DNA of 64,000 bases from Phenylobacterium sp. (GTDB lineage Bacteria > Pseudomonadota > Alphaproteobacteria > Caulobacterales > Caulobacteraceae), in the NCBI RefSeq assembly GCF_030693625.1, contig NZ_JAUYAF010000065.1:121575-185574 (forward strand), given 5' to 3'. Position numbers and translations under genes: made by a program. Below are positions 29,681 to 39,732 of the stretch, piece by piece. The notes below the pieces were generated by a model. The model ran no database searches. It saw nothing but the letters and a program-made list of their open reading frames with translations, and was not told where the DNA came from. Numbering within the stretch: position 1 is the first letter of the stretch; every line of letters begins with the position of its first letter.

Positions 29681-30685
29681 TTACGCCGCCACCTTCGCCA
29701 ACGCGTCGCGAGCCTCCGCGGCGATCTGGAAGGAGCGCAGGCGGGCGGTGTGGTCGAAGATCTGCGACGTCACCATCAGCTCGTCGGCGCCCGTCCGCGC
29801 CACGAACTCGGCCAGATCCGCGCGCACCGTATCCGGCGAGCCGATGATCGCCTGCGACAGGGCCGAGGCCAGCCCCGCCTGAGCCATGGGATCGAGGCGT
29901 TCGCCATAGCCCTCCATCGGCGGCGGCAGGGGACCGGGCTGGCCGGTGCGCAAGTTGACGAAGGCCTGCTGGATCGAGGTGAACAGGAACCGCGCCTCTT
30001 CGTCGGTGGGCGCGGCGACGATGTTCAGGCCCAGCATCACATGCGGTTCGTCGCGGTACGCCGAGGGCTGGAACTGGGCCCGGTAGAGGTGGATGGCCTG
30101 CATCATCTGGGCGGGAGCGAAATGGCTGGCGAAGGCGAAGGGCAGGCCCAGGTGCGCGGCCAGCTGCGCCCCGAACAGGCTGGACCCCAGGATCCAGACC
30201 GGGACGCGGGTCCCCTCGCCGGGGACCGCGCGGATCGCCTGGTTGGGCTGGGCCGGTTCGAAATAGTGCAGCAGCTCCATCACATCCTGCGGGAACTGGT
30301 CGACGTCGCCGGTCAGGGTCCGGCGCAGGGCGCGCGCGGTCAGCTGGTCGGAGCCCGGCGCGCGGCCGACGCCCAGGTCGATGCGCCCGGGATGCAGGGC
30401 CGCCAGGGTCCCGAACTGCTCGGCGATCACCAGGGGCGCGTGGTTGGGCAGCATGACCCCGCCGGCGCCGACCCGGATGGTGCTGGTGCCCGCCGCCACG
30501 TGGGCGATGACCACGGCGGTCGCGGCGCTGGCCACGCCCCGCATGTTGTGGTGCTCGGCCAGCCAGTAGCGGTTGTAGCCGAGCCGCTCGGCGTGGCGAG
30601 CGAGGTCCAGCGTGTTGCGCAGGGACTGGCCGGCGTCGCCGCCCTGAAGGATCGGCGAAAGGTCGAGAACGGAAAGCGGGGTCAT
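29681..30685 (-). CDS. LLM-class flavin-dependent oxidoreductase
   Basis: 334 residues from the ATG at 30685 ([12 protein letters not shown]); an ATG nine bases upstream is possible. The luciferase-like barrel shows [17 protein letters not shown] near the N-terminus, [22 protein letters not shown] and [14 protein letters not shown], the MsnO8-type alkanal monooxygenase subgroup. It uses reduced FMN and O2; the substrate is unknown. It lies 31 bases downstream of the LhgO-like oxidase on the same strand. Confidence 0.92.
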   Translation of the reverse strand: MTPLSVLDLSPILQGGDAGQSLRNTLDLARHAERLGYNRYWLAEHHNMRGVASAATAVVIAHVAAGTSTIRVGAGGVMLPNHAPLVIAEQFGTLAALHPGRIDLGVGRAPGSDQLTARALRRTLTGDVDQFPQDVMELLHYFEPAQPNQAIRAVPGEGTRVPVWILGSSLFGAQLAAHLGLPFAFASHFAPAQMMQAIHLYRAQFQPSAYRDEPHVMLGLNIVAAPTDEEARFLFTSIQQAFVNLRTGQPGPLPPPMEGYGERLDPMAQAGLASALSQAIIGSPDTVRADLAEFVARTGADELMVTSQIFDHTARLRSFQIAAEARDALAKVAA

Positions 30686-30716
30686 GGGCCCCATATGGGA
30701 AGCCCTGCGGCCAGCG

Positions 30717-31829
30717 TTAGAGGCTGAGCCGCGAGACCACCTCTTCGCCGATCGCCAGGGAGCTGGTCAGCCCCGGACTCTCGATACCGAAGAGGGTGAC
30801 CAGATCAGCCATGCCGTGGGCTTGTGGCCCATCGATGCGGAAGTCCGGCTGCGGTTCGCCAGGCCCATGCAGCTTGGGCCGGATGCCGGCATAATCAGGC
30901 GCCAGCGCCCCGTCCGGCAGCCCCGGCCAGAACTTGCGGATATAGCTGTAGAAGTCGGCGGCCCGCGCCGGATCGACGCTGTAGTCCAGGCTGTCGACAT
31001 ATTGCAGGTCGGGCCCGAACACCGCCTGGCCGCCCAGGTCGCGACGGTAGTGGGTGCCGAGCGCGCCGGGGATCGGCGGCGGGTAGATCAGCCGGGCGAA
31101 GGGCGCCTTGCCGGTCAGCCGGAAATAGACCCCCTTGCCGTAGTGGCCTTCGGGGATCGTCACCTTCGGGTAGCCGTCGATCTGCGCGGCCACCGCCTGG
31201 GCCGCCAACCCCGGCGCGGTCACCAGGACGCGGCAGGTGAGGGTCGTCGGCTCTGCGCCGCCGGCCCGCACCGACCAGCCGCCGCCGGCGAGGGGGCTCG
31301 CGCCCTCGAAGGGCGTGGAGGTCACCACCGCCCCGCCGCCAGCCTCGATCTCGCCCTGCAGCGCCAGCATGTAGCCGTGGCTGTCGAACACCCCGCTCTG
31401 TGGGGAAATCAGGGCGCCTTCGCACTTCAGTTCGGGTTCAAGCGCCAGGACCTGGGCCTTGGTCATGTGCGCCATGCCCTCGACGTCGTTGGCCTGGGCC
31501 TGCTCCAGGATGGCGTCCAGCCGGCCGACCTCGTCGGGCGTCGTCGCCACCACCAGCTTGCCGCATCGGTCATAGGCGACCTTGTGGCTGTCGCAGAAGG
31601 CGTAGAGGGCTCGCCGACCCTGCACACAGAGCTTCGCCTTGAGCGAGCCGGAGGCATAGTAGAGCCCGCCGTGGACCACCTCGGAATTGCGCGCCGAGAC
31701 CCCCTCGCCGATGATCGGGCCGCTCTCAAGAACGGCGACCACCAGCCCCCGCCTTGTGAGCGCGTAGCCGCAGGCCAGGCCCACGGCGCCCGCGCCCACC
31801 ACCACCGCGTCGAAATCGAAATCCGCCAT
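30717..31829 (-). CDS. FAD-dependent oxidoreductase, LhgO/DAO family
   Basis: 370 residues from the ATG at 31829 ([17 protein letters not shown]). The Rossmann FAD motif [17 protein letters not shown] opens the protein. [29 protein letters not shown] and the C-terminal [18 protein letters not shown] are strongly characteristic of L-2-hydroxyglutarate oxidase relatives. It probably oxidises a 2-hydroxy acid to a keto acid. Exact substrate unproven. The gene is divergent from the TPR gene at 32102. Confidence 0.9.
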   Translation of the reverse strand: MADFDFDAVVVGAGAVGLACGYALTRRGLVVAVLESGPIIGEGVSARNSEVVHGGLYYASGSLKAKLCVQGRRALYAFCDSHKVAYDRCGKLVVATTPDEVGRLDAILEQAQANDVEGMAHMTKAQVLALEPELKCEGALISPQSGVFDSHGYMLALQGEIEAGGGAVVTSTPFEGASPLAGGGWSVRAGGAEPTTLTCRVLVTAPGLAAQAVAAQIDGYPKVTIPEGHYGKGVYFRLTGKAPFARLIYPPPIPGALGTHYRRDLGGQAVFGPDLQYVDSLDYSVDPARAADFYSYIRKFWPGLPDGALAPDYAGIRPKLHGPGEPQPDFRIDGPQAHGMADLVTLFGIESPGLTSSLAIGEEVVSRLSL

Positions 31830-32101
31830 GGATGGGTGGGTAGCCGATGCCGCGGGCGACGCCAAGCCGGGGTGGGCTCAGGGCCTGGCCGTTGCGCTGC
31901 CGCACCTCGCGGCTCCCCGCTCCATCGCCTCGGCATAAGCCTTCAAGAAGGATGCCGCCGATCCTCTCGTTCCGCTCGCCAAACCCCCGATTTGCGGCTC
32001 AGATGTCGGGAAATCTCGCCGCGTCCAAGCCTGACCGCCCCACCGCGAAAGGCCGGCATCTGGAAGACAACCCCTCTGCGCCCAGTCGCCAGGAGAAAGA
32101 A

Positions 32102-33412
32102 ATGCAACATCGTGACCTCTCCGGGTCTGTCTTGTCTGGCGCCAGCGCCGCGGCGACCGAAAACTACATCGCCGCCGTCGAGGCCTATCACTGCTTCGCA
32201 GGCGACGCCGGCGGCCTGATCGAGGCGGCCATCGCCGACAGCCCGGCCTTCACCATGGCCCATGTGCTGAAGGCCTACCTGCACCTGGTGGGCTCCAACG
32301 CCGCGGCGGTTCAGGTGGGCGTGGAGGCGGCCACCACGGCGCTTTCCCTGCCCGCCAACGACCGTGAGCAGGGCCACCTGGCTGGCCTGCAGAAGATGCT
32401 GTCGGGAGAATACCGCGCCGCCGGCCGGATCTTCGAGGACCTCACCATCGCTCATCCGAAGGACGCGCTCGGTCTCCAGGCCGGCCAGCTGATGGACTTC
32501 CTGACCGGGGACAGCCGCATGCTCCGCGACCGCATCGGCCGCGCCGCCCCCTACTGGGACCAGGGCCGACCCGACTATCACGCCGTGCTCGGCATGCTCG
32601 CCTTCGGCCTTGAGGAGACTGGTCTCTATGACCGCGCCGAAGCCGCCGGCCGCCAGGCCATCGAGCTGCAGCCGCGCAACGGCTGGGCCCAGCACGCCGT
32701 CGCCCACGTCCTGGAGATGCAGGACCGGCGCGCCGACGGGATCATCTGGATGCGCGCCGACATCGACGCCTGGACCCGCGAGAGCTTCTTCGCGGTCCAC
32801 AACTGGTGGCACCTCGCGCTCTTCCACCTCGGCCTCGGCGAGGTGGAAGAGGTGCTGAAGCTCTATGACGGCCCGATCTGGGGCGCCAAGTCCGACATGG
32901 CCTTCGACCTGGTGGACGCCTCGGCCCTGCTGTGGCGGCTGTGGGTGCGCGGCATCGATCTGGGGAACCGCTGGAACGAGCTGGCCGACGTCTACCAGGC
33001 CCGCGCCGACACCCTGGGCGCCTACGCCTTCGACGACACCCACGCCATGCTGTCCTTCGTGGGCGCCGGCCGCACGGACGCGATCCAGGCGCTGCTGGAA
33101 ACCCAGCAGGCGGCGCTCAAGGGTCCCGGCGACAACGCCAGCTTCACGGGTGAGGTCGGCCTGCCCGTCATGGAGGGCCTCGTCGCCTTCGGGGCCGGGA
33201 ACTACGGCCTGGCGGTTGAGCGTCTGCGGACGGTCCGCAACCGCTCAGCGCGGTTCGGCGGCAGCCACGCCCAGCGCGACCTGATCGACCTGACCCTGAT
33301 CGAGGCCGCCACCCGCAACAAGGACCACGACCTGCGGCGCGCCCTGATCGCCGAACGCGCCGTCGCCCTGCCCTCAGACGAGACCGCCAGCATATTTGGC
33401 AGGGCCGCATAA
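32102..33412 (+). CDS. Tetratricopeptide repeat protein, TTC38-like
   Basis: 436 residues from the ATG at 32102. Helical repeats run through the whole length, and the core NGWAQHAVAHVLEMQDRRADGIIWM followed by NWWHLALFHLGLG is the pattern of the TTC38 family, which is conserved from bacteria to animals and has no established biochemical function. No signal peptide or membrane segment. An upstream in-frame extension into the divergent intergenic region lacks a ribosome binding site. It is followed after 70 bases by an APC permease. Confidence 0.87.
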   Translation: MQHRDLSGSVLSGASAAATENYIAAVEAYHCFAGDAGGLIEAAIADSPAFTMAHVLKAYLHLVGSNAAAVQVGVEAATTALSLPANDREQGHLAGLQKMLSGEYRAAGRIFEDLTIAHPKDALGLQAGQLMDFLTGDSRMLRDRIGRAAPYWDQGRPDYHAVLGMLAFGLEETGLYDRAEAAGRQAIELQPRNGWAQHAVAHVLEMQDRRADGIIWMRADIDAWTRESFFAVHNWWHLALFHLGLGEVEEVLKLYDGPIWGAKSDMAFDLVDASALLWRLWVRGIDLGNRWNELADVYQARADTLGAYAFDDTHAMLSFVGAGRTDAIQALLETQQAALKGPGDNASFTGEVGLPVMEGLVAFGAGNYGLAVERLRTVRNRSARFGGSHAQRDLIDLTLIEAATRNKDHDLRRALIAERAVALPSDETASIFGRAA

Positions 33413-33482
33413 GGCCGCGGTCGCCTGGCCGAAAGCTTGGGAGCGGTCGGGAACCGACCTTGACCGTTCCCATTGCAAGGAG

Positions 33483-34844
33483 ATGGCCCTGACAGACTCC
33501 GCTAGCCCCGACGCCCCGACAGGCCAGCCGCAACTCATGCGGACCATCGGTCTGGGCCAGATGGTGTTCTACTCCGCAGGCTCCATGCTGGGCGCCGGCA
33601 TCTATGGCCTGATCGGCAAGGCGGCGGGCGAACTCGGCTCGGCGGTCTGGTTGGGATTCCTCCTGGCCATGGTGGCCGCCCTGCTCACCGGGCTGTCCTA
33701 CGCCTCCCTCGGCTCCCGCTACCCGCGGGCCGGGGGGGCGGCCTACGTCACCCACCGCGCCTACGGCAGGGGCCTGCTGACCCATGTCCTGGGGCTGGCC
33801 GTCGCTGGCTCAGGCCTCACCTCGATCGCCGCGGGATCGTGGGTCATCGGATTAAACCTGCAGCGCATCCCCTTCCTGTCAGAGACACCGGTCGTGGTCC
33901 TGACGGTGGCCTATCTGTTCCTGATGGCCGGCATCGTCTTTCGCGGCATTCGCGAGAGCATGTGGGCCAATGTCGTGTGCAGCGTGGTGGAGGCCGCCGG
34001 CCTGGCCCTGATCATCGTCGTGGGCGCGAAGTACTGGGGGTCGGTGGACATGTTCCAGACCCCAGCGACCCCGTCCGGCGGCAGCCTGCTGGCCATCCCG
34101 CCGCTGCTGATGGTGCAGGGCGCCGTGCTCACCTTCTTCTCCTTCGTGGGCTTTGAAGACACGCTGAATGTCGCCGAGGAGGTCAAGAACCCGCGACGCA
34201 CCCTGCCCTTGGGGCTGGTGCTCGGCATGTCGCTGGCCTGCGTCCTCTACATCGGGGTGGCGGTGACGGCGGTTTCGGTCATCCCCTGGCGGGAGCTGGC
34301 CGACGCCAAGGCCCCCCTGGCCGACGTCATGGCCCGGGCCGCGCCCTGGTTCCCCGACTGGGCCTTCGTGGTCATCACGGTCTTCGCCGTCGCCAACTCG
34401 GCCCTCATCAACTACGTCACCGCCTCGCGCCTGCTGTACGGCATGGCGCGCGATGGCCGGCTGCCCGCTCAGCTGGCGCGGGTTCATCCCACGCGGCGCA
34501 CGCCTCACTTCGCCATCGTCATCCTGCTGGTCCTGCTGATCGCCCTGGCCATGGCCGGCGACATCGCCGAACTCGCCTCCGCCACGGTCCTGCTGCTGCT
34601 CTGCGTCTTCGTCGTGGTCAACGCATCCCTGGTGGTGCTGACCCTGCGCAAGGACGAGCCCAAAGGCGGTTTCGAGATACCTGTCGTCATCCCGGCGGCC
34701 GGCGCGGTTGTGTGCCTTGGACTGCTCGTGGCGCGGATCGCCTCCGACGACTGGAGAGCGCCTCTCATCGCGGGGGTTCTGCTGGCCTCCGCAGCGGCGC
34801 TCTACCCCTTCGTCAGGTCAAGGCCCACTGCGCCCACAGGGTAG
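33483..34844 (+). CDS. APC-superfamily amino-acid permease
   Basis: 453 residues. About 12 hydrophobic segments begin with LGQMVFYSAGSMLGAGIYGLIGKAAGELG, the helix-1 GxGI motif of APC transporters. Other hallmarks are the SYASLGSRYPRAGGAAYV segment and FVGFEDTLNVAEEVKNPRR. It is an inner-membrane secondary transporter, substrate not evident. The ATG at 33483 directly abuts AAGGAG, so a slightly downstream start is possible. The 3' end overlaps the convergent indolepyruvate oxidoreductase gene by 32 bases. Confidence 0.9.
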   Translation: MALTDSASPDAPTGQPQLMRTIGLGQMVFYSAGSMLGAGIYGLIGKAAGELGSAVWLGFLLAMVAALLTGLSYASLGSRYPRAGGAAYVTHRAYGRGLLTHVLGLAVAGSGLTSIAAGSWVIGLNLQRIPFLSETPVVVLTVAYLFLMAGIVFRGIRESMWANVVCSVVEAAGLALIIVVGAKYWGSVDMFQTPATPSGGSLLAIPPLLMVQGAVLTFFSFVGFEDTLNVAEEVKNPRRTLPLGLVLGMSLACVLYIGVAVTAVSVIPWRELADAKAPLADVMARAAPWFPDWAFVVITVFAVANSALINYVTASRLLYGMARDGRLPAQLARVHPTRRTPHFAIVILLVLLIALAMAGDIAELASATVLLLLCVFVVVNASLVVLTLRKDEPKGGFEIPVVIPAAGAVVCLGLLVARIASDDWRAPLIAGVLLASAAALYPFVRSRPTAPTG

Positions 34845-37800
34845 TCTCCTGCGCCGTGGCCTTGGTGACGGACGCCTCCTTGATGTGGCCATAGCCGCGG
34901 ATCTGTTGCGGGACCTGGGCGATCTGGACGGCGAGCGGCATCTTCTCCGCCGAGAGACCGGCGAGCAGCTTGTCGATCCCCGCCTCGTAAGCCGCGATCA
35001 GGCCGCGCTCCATCTTGCGCTCCTCGCTGTAGCCGAAGAGGTCGAAGCCCGTCCCGCGCAGGCCCTTCAGCTTGGCGAGCATCGGGAAGCCCAGGTCCAG
35101 CATCCAGCCTCCGAAGGCGATCTTCTTCGGCCGGCCATTGGCGTCCTTGGGCGCGATGATCGGCGGGGCCAGCCAGACCTTGGCCTTGCCGCCCTTGAAG
35201 GTCCCGTTCTTCTCGGCCTCGAAGCGGCCGTCGGAATAGAGCCGGGCCACCTCGTACTCGTCCTTGTAGGCCATCAGCTTGTAGAGATTCACCGCCACCG
35301 AACGGGTCAGGACCTCCGAACCGAAGATGGCCTCGGCCTTGGCGACGTCTTCAACCCGGGTCAGATAGCGGCGGGCATAGGCCTGGTTCTGATAGGCGGT
35401 CAGTTCGCGCGCGCGGTGGGCGATCAGTTCGGCCAGCGGCATGGTCTCCGGCGTCGGCACGTCGGCCTCGGCCTTGCCGCGCTCAGCCGGATCGTGGGCC
35501 ACCCGGCGGCCCAGTTCGAAGGCCTGCAGGTTGGCCTCGGCCTGGACCCCGTTCAGCCGGATGGCGCGATAGACCGCCCGGCTGGAGATCGGGATCAGCC
35601 CCTTCTGCCAGGCGAAGCCCACCATGATCATGTTGGCGTAGATGGCGTCGCCGAAGTGGGTCTCGGCCAGGTGGTGCGCCGGGCACTCGTCGTAGCTCTT
35701 GGTGGCCGCCGCGATCCGGCGGGCCATGTTTCCGGCGTCGAACCGCACGTCGCGATCGGTGACGAAGTCGGCGGTGGGGGCGAAGTCCTCGTTGCCGCAG
35801 GCCACGGTGCGGTCCTTGGCGTAGAGCGACAGCGCGTCCGGCCCTGCCGCCGAGAGGATGTCGCAGGCGATCAGCACATGGGCCGAGGCCGCCGGCACCC
35901 GGCCGCCGACCACGGTCTCCTCAAGCTCGCCGATGCGGACATGGGAGAACACCGCCCCGCCCTTCTGGGCCAGGCCGGTCATGTCCACCACCGAGGCGGC
36001 GCGGCCGTCGACGTGGGCGGCCATGGCCAGGATCGAGGCGACAGTGGTGACGCCGGTCCCGCCGATGCCGGTGAAGACGATGTTCTTCACCCCCTCCAGC
36101 GGCTCGAAGCTGGGCAGGGGCGTGGAGTCGGCGGTCAGCGCCGGCAGGGCCTTGGCCTGGGCGTTCTCACCGCCCTCGATGGTGACGAAGGAGGGGCAGA
36201 AGCCGTCGAGGCAGGAATAGTCGGTGTTGCAGGTGGACTGGTTGATCTTCCGCTTGCGGCCGAACTCGGTGTTCAGCGGCTCGACGGAGACGCAGTTGGA
36301 GACCTTGGAACAGTCGCCGCAGCCCTCGCAGACCAGGGGGTTGATGAAGACCCGCTTGGTGGCGGTTTCCATGGCCCCGCGCTTGCGGCGACGGCGCTTC
36401 TCGGTGGCGCAGACTTGGTCATAGAGCAGGACCGTCGTGCCCGGCGTGTCGCGCAGCATCTTTTGCACGGCGATCAGCTCGGAGCGCGGCTTGACCTCGA
36501 CGCCCGGCGCCAGGTCGGTGACGTGAGCGTAGCGGCTGGGATCGTCGGCGACGATGACGGTCTTGGCGATACCTTCCGAGGCCAGCTGCCGGGTGATCTG
36601 AGCCGGCGTGAAGCCGCTCTCGGCCTGCTGGCCGCCGGTCATGGCCACGGCGTCGTTGAACAGCAGCTTGTAGGTGATGTGCGACTTGGCGGCGATCGAG
36701 GCGCGGACCGCGAGCGAGCCGGAGTGGTTGTAGGTCCCATCCCCCAGGTTGGCGAAGACATGGTCCTCGGTGGTGAAGGGCGCCGAGCCCACCCAGGTCA
36801 GGCCCTCGCCGCCCATGTGGCTGTTCAAGTCGGTCTGGGGATCGGAGAAGCTGGCCATGTAGTGACAGCCGATGCCGGCCAGAGCCCGCGATCCCTCGGG
36901 AAGTCGCGTCGAGGTGTTGTGCGGGCAGCCCGAGCAGAAGAACGGCTTGCGCTGCTGTTCGGCGGCCAGGGTCACCGCCGCCATGGAGGCGGCCGAGACA
37001 CGGCTCAGATAGTCATGCACCCGGTCCATGTGCGGCCCGGGCGGCAGGCGGTCGGCGATGGCCAGCGCCACCTCGGCCACCGACAGCGAGCCCAGCTGCG
37101 ACAGCAGCGGATGGCCCACCTCGTCGGTCTTGCCAATGATGCGCGGACGGGCGTGGGCCGGCAGGTCGTAAAGGGCGGCGCGGGCCTGGGTCTCGATCAG
37201 GGGGCGCTTGTGCTCGATGACCATCAGGGTCTCGAGACCGGCGGCGAAGGCCCGCAGACCCTGCGGCTCCAGCGGCCAGGGCATGCCGACCTTGTAGATC
37301 GAGACCCCGAGGCTGGCCGCTTCCTCGAAGCTGATGCGCATGGCCGCGAAGGCCTCGATCACGTCCGTGTAGGCCTGGCCCTGGCAGACGATGCCCAGCC
37401 GAGGCCGGGCGGCCGGCAGCACCACCCGGTCGATCCTGTTGGCGCGGGCGAAGGCCAGGGCGGCGGGGATCTTCTGGGTGCGGAGCCGGCGCTCCTTGTC
37501 CAGCGGCTGGTCCTTCAGCCGGATGCCCAGCCCACCGGGCGGCAGGGCGAAGTTGGTGGGCAGGACGAACTTGTGGCGCGCCAGGTCCACGTCGATGGTG
37601 ACACCGCTGTCCATGGTGTCGGCGAGCGCGATCAGCCCGACCCAAAGGCCGGAATAGCGCGACATGGCGTAGCCCAGCAGGCCGTAGTCCAGCACCTCCT
37701 GCACATCGGCTGGCGACAGCACCGGCATCTCGAAGTCCTGGAAGGCGAATTCCGACTGCGACGGCAGGGTCGAGGACTTGCAGGTGTGGTCGTCACCGGC

Positions 37801-38229
37801 GACGGCCAAGACACCGCCCTTGGGGAAGGTCCCGGCGAAATTGGCATGCTTGAAGGCGTCGCCGGTGCGGTCGACGCCAGGCGCCTTTCCGTACCACATG
37901 CCGTAGACGCCATCGAACTTGGCGCCGGGGAAGAGGTTGGCCTGTTGGCTGCCCCAGACGGCGGTGGCGGCTAGGTCCTCGTTGAGGCCTTCCTTGAAGA
38001 CCACCTCGCAGGCTTCCAGGTGCTTCTTCGCCCGCGTCGCCTGCTGGTCCAGCCCGCCCAATGGCGAGCCGCGATAGCCGGAGAGGAAACCGGCGGTGTT
38101 CAGACCGGCCGCCTGGTCGAGGCGGCGCTGATCCATCAGAACTCGCAACAAGGCCTGCACGCCGGTGATGAAAACCCGGCCCTGGCTGAGCAGAAATTTG
38201 TCGTCGAGCGTCACATCCTGGTGCCGCAT
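34813..38229 (-). CDS. Fused indolepyruvate ferredoxin oxidoreductase
   Basis: 1138 residues: the IorA and IorB activities in one chain. The N-terminal part has the pyruvate-oxidoreductase TPP-binding fold, and a 4Fe-4S-like segment VCEGCGDCSKVSNC near residue 620 is followed by CNTDYSCLDGFCP. The IorB-like domain starts at GIGGTGVTTVASILAMAAH and ends in a long C-terminal extension. It oxidatively decarboxylates aryl- or branched-chain 2-oxoacids to acyl-CoA with ferredoxin. The fused form is common in proteobacteria. A divergent Lrp regulator gene lies 141 bases upstream and probably controls it. Start from the ATG at 38229. Confidence 0.93.
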   Translation of the reverse strand: MRHQDVTLDDKFLLSQGRVFITGVQALLRVLMDQRRLDQAAGLNTAGFLSGYRGSPLGGLDQQATRAKKHLEACEVVFKEGLNEDLAATAVWGSQQANLFPGAKFDGVYGMWYGKAPGVDRTGDAFKHANFAGTFPKGGVLAVAGDDHTCKSSTLPSQSEFAFQDFEMPVLSPADVQEVLDYGLLGYAMSRYSGLWVGLIALADTMDSGVTIDVDLARHKFVLPTNFALPPGGLGIRLKDQPLDKERRLRTQKIPAALAFARANRIDRVVLPAARPRLGIVCQGQAYTDVIEAFAAMRISFEEAASLGVSIYKVGMPWPLEPQGLRAFAAGLETLMVIEHKRPLIETQARAALYDLPAHARPRIIGKTDEVGHPLLSQLGSLSVAEVALAIADRLPPGPHMDRVHDYLSRVSAASMAAVTLAAEQQRKPFFCSGCPHNTSTRLPEGSRALAGIGCHYMASFSDPQTDLNSHMGGEGLTWVGSAPFTTEDHVFANLGDGTYNHSGSLAVRASIAAKSHITYKLLFNDAVAMTGGQQAESGFTPAQITRQLASEGIAKTVIVADDPSRYAHVTDLAPGVEVKPRSELIAVQKMLRDTPGTTVLLYDQVCATEKRRRRKRGAMETATKRVFINPLVCEGCGDCSKVSNCVSVEPLNTEFGRKRKINQSTCNTDYSCLDGFCPSFVTIEGGENAQAKALPALTADSTPLPSFEPLEGVKNIVFTGIGGTGVTTVASILAMAAHVDGRAASVVDMTGLAQKGGAVFSHVRIGELEETVVGGRVPAASAHVLIACDILSAAGPDALSLYAKDRTVACGNEDFAPTADFVTDRDVRFDAGNMARRIAAATKSYDECPAHHLAETHFGDAIYANMIMVGFAWQKGLIPISSRAVYRAIRLNGVQAEANLQAFELGRRVAHDPAERGKAEADVPTPETMPLAELIAHRARELTAYQNQAYARRYLTRVEDVAKAEAIFGSEVLTRSVAVNLYKLMAYKDEYEVARLYSDGRFEAEKNGTFKGGKAKVWLAPPIIAPKDANGRPKKIAFGGWMLDLGFPMLAKLKGLRGTGFDLFGYSEERKMERGLIAAYEAGIDKLLAGLSAEKMPLAVQIAQVPQQIRGYGHIKEASVTKATAQETTLWAQWALT

Positions 38230-38370
38230 CGCAATTTCTTTCCTTTTGGGTTCCCTAACGAGGTTAGAAGATCATATAAGTGCGCCGCAATTGCTTGCCA
38301 AAGGCGTGCCCCCTGACAGCGGTTCCGGGGCACGAATGAGGCGCAATAGCGCCAAGTGTGGGAGGAAAAC
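38230..38370. promoter_or_regulatory. Shared regulatory region of the oxidoreductase and Lrp genes
   Basis: 141 bases between two divergent starts. Visible elements are the palindrome GCAATTGC (38287-38294), an AT-rich GATCATATAAG (38271-38281) suited to a -10 box, and a GCCCC ... GGGGC inverted repeat near 38308-38333. The GGAGGA at 38361-38366 is the Shine-Dalgarno of the Lrp gene. Which elements bind Lrp is not known. Confidence 0.5.
38361..38366 (+). promoter_or_regulatory. Shine-Dalgarno that fixes the TTG start of the Lrp gene
   Basis: GGAGGA four bases before TTG (38371-38373). It rules out the upstream GTG, whose coding sequence would include it. Confidence 0.7.
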
Positions 38371-38868
38371 TTGTCTGAGGCTCTCGACGCTGTCGATGCT
38401 AAGATCCTGGATCTTATTCAGCATGACGCCGGACTGTCCGTCGCCGAGATCGCCGAGCGGGTCGGATTGTCCTCCAGCCCCTGCTGGCGCCGGATCAAGC
38501 GCCTGGAAGATTCCGGCATCATCCAGCGCCGCGTGACCATCCTGGACCGCGAACTGCTGGGCCTGGGCTTCGAGGTCTACTGCACCGTCAAGCTCAGCCT
38601 TCCCACCAAGGACAACCTCAACGACTTCGAGCAGGCCATCACCAAGCTGGCCGAGGTGGTGCAGTGCGCCACCGTCACCGGTTCGGCCGACTACGAGCTG
38701 CGGGTCGTGACCCGCGACATGCACGCCTTCGACGACTTCCTGCGCGAGAAGATCCTGTCCCTGGGTCTGGTCTCCAACATCGAGAGCCGGATCGTCATAC
38801 GCTCGGTGAAGAATACGACCGCCGCGCCGCTCGGCCTGGTCAGTCCATATGTGAGCGCCCACTCCTAG
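38371..38868 (+). CDS. Lrp/AsnC-family transcriptional regulator
   Basis: 165 residues from the TTG at 38371, chosen because GGAGGA ends four bases before it; a GTG at 38356 would put that SD inside the gene. The helix-turn-helix VDAKILDLIQHDAGLSVAEIAERVGLSSSPCWRRIKRLE is classic AsnC. The C-terminal RAM ligand domain is complete (VQCATVTGSADYELRV). Lrp proteins sense amino acids, and the divergent oxidoreductase for amino-acid-derived 2-oxoacids is the obvious target. Confidence 0.93.
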   Translation: MSEALDAVDAKILDLIQHDAGLSVAEIAERVGLSSSPCWRRIKRLEDSGIIQRRVTILDRELLGLGFEVYCTVKLSLPTKDNLNDFEQAITKLAEVVQCATVTGSADYELRVVTRDMHAFDDFLREKILSLGLVSNIESRIVIRSVKNTTAAPLGLVSPYVSAHS

Positions 38869-38880
38869 GGTTTCCTTCCC

Positions 38881-39732
38881 ATGATCGACCTCGTCATTGA
38901 ACAACGCCGCAAGGACCTTGGCGGGTTCGAGGTGGGGCGGGTCCTGCCGTTCCATGCCCACCGGATGGTCGGGCCCTTCATCTTCTTCGACCATATGGGT
39001 CCGGCCGATTTCACCGCCGGCTTCCCGCTCAGCGTCGATGTCCGCCCCCATCCCCACATCGGCCTGTCCACCGTCAGCTATCTGTTCGAAGGCCAGATGA
39101 CCCACCGCGACTCGGTAGGCGCCACCCAGGTGGTGAACCCGGGCGAGGTGAACTGGATGACCGCGGGCCGCGGCATCACCCACTCCGAGCGCTTCGAGGA
39201 CCTGCGCGCCCATGGAGGCCGCATGGACGGCATCCAGACCTGGGTCGCCCTGCCCGACGGCCAGGAGGAGATCGATCCGGCCTTCTACCATCACGACGTC
39301 GCCGACCTGCCGACCTATGAGGAAAACGGCATGTGGGCCCGGCTGATCGTCGGCAGGGCCGTCGGGGCGCAGGCGCGGGTCAAGACCCACTCGCCGATGT
39401 TCTATGTCCATTGGGCGCTGCAGGCCGGCGCCAAGGCGCAGCTTCCCGCCGAATATCCCGAGCGCGCGGCCTATGTGGCCCGCGGCGAGGTGGAGGTGCT
39501 GGGCCAGACCTTCCGCGAAGGCCAGATGATCGTGTTCAAGCCGGGCGAACCGGTGTTGTTCACCGCCGTCACGCCGGCCATCGTCATGCTGCTGGGGGGC
39601 GAGCCGGTGGGCCCGCGCTTCATCGATTGGAACTTCGTCTCCTCGTCCAAGGAGCGCATCGAGCAGGCCAAGGCCGACCAGGAGTTCATCCCCCTGCCCG
39701 AGCCGCCCCAGCCCGCCAATCCGATGAGCTAG
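38881..39732 (+). CDS. Pirin-family protein
   Basis: 283 residues. The N-terminal cupin carries the pirin metal site HPHIGLSTVSYLFEG plus HRDSVG and the later GRGITHSERFE, giving three His and one Glu. Pirins bind Fe(II) and some act as quercetinases or as redox-dependent cofactors. It follows the Lrp gene by 12 bases and may be cotranscribed with it. Its stop codon shares CTAG with the stop of the convergent pgsA. Confidence 0.94.
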   Translation: MIDLVIEQRRKDLGGFEVGRVLPFHAHRMVGPFIFFDHMGPADFTAGFPLSVDVRPHPHIGLSTVSYLFEGQMTHRDSVGATQVVNPGEVNWMTAGRGITHSERFEDLRAHGGRMDGIQTWVALPDGQEEIDPAFYHHDVADLPTYEENGMWARLIVGRAVGAQARVKTHSPMFYVHWALQAGAKAQLPAEYPERAAYVARGEVEVLGQTFREGQMIVFKPGEPVLFTAVTPAIVMLLGGEPVGPRFIDWNFVSSSKERIEQAKADQEFIPLPEPPQPANPMS

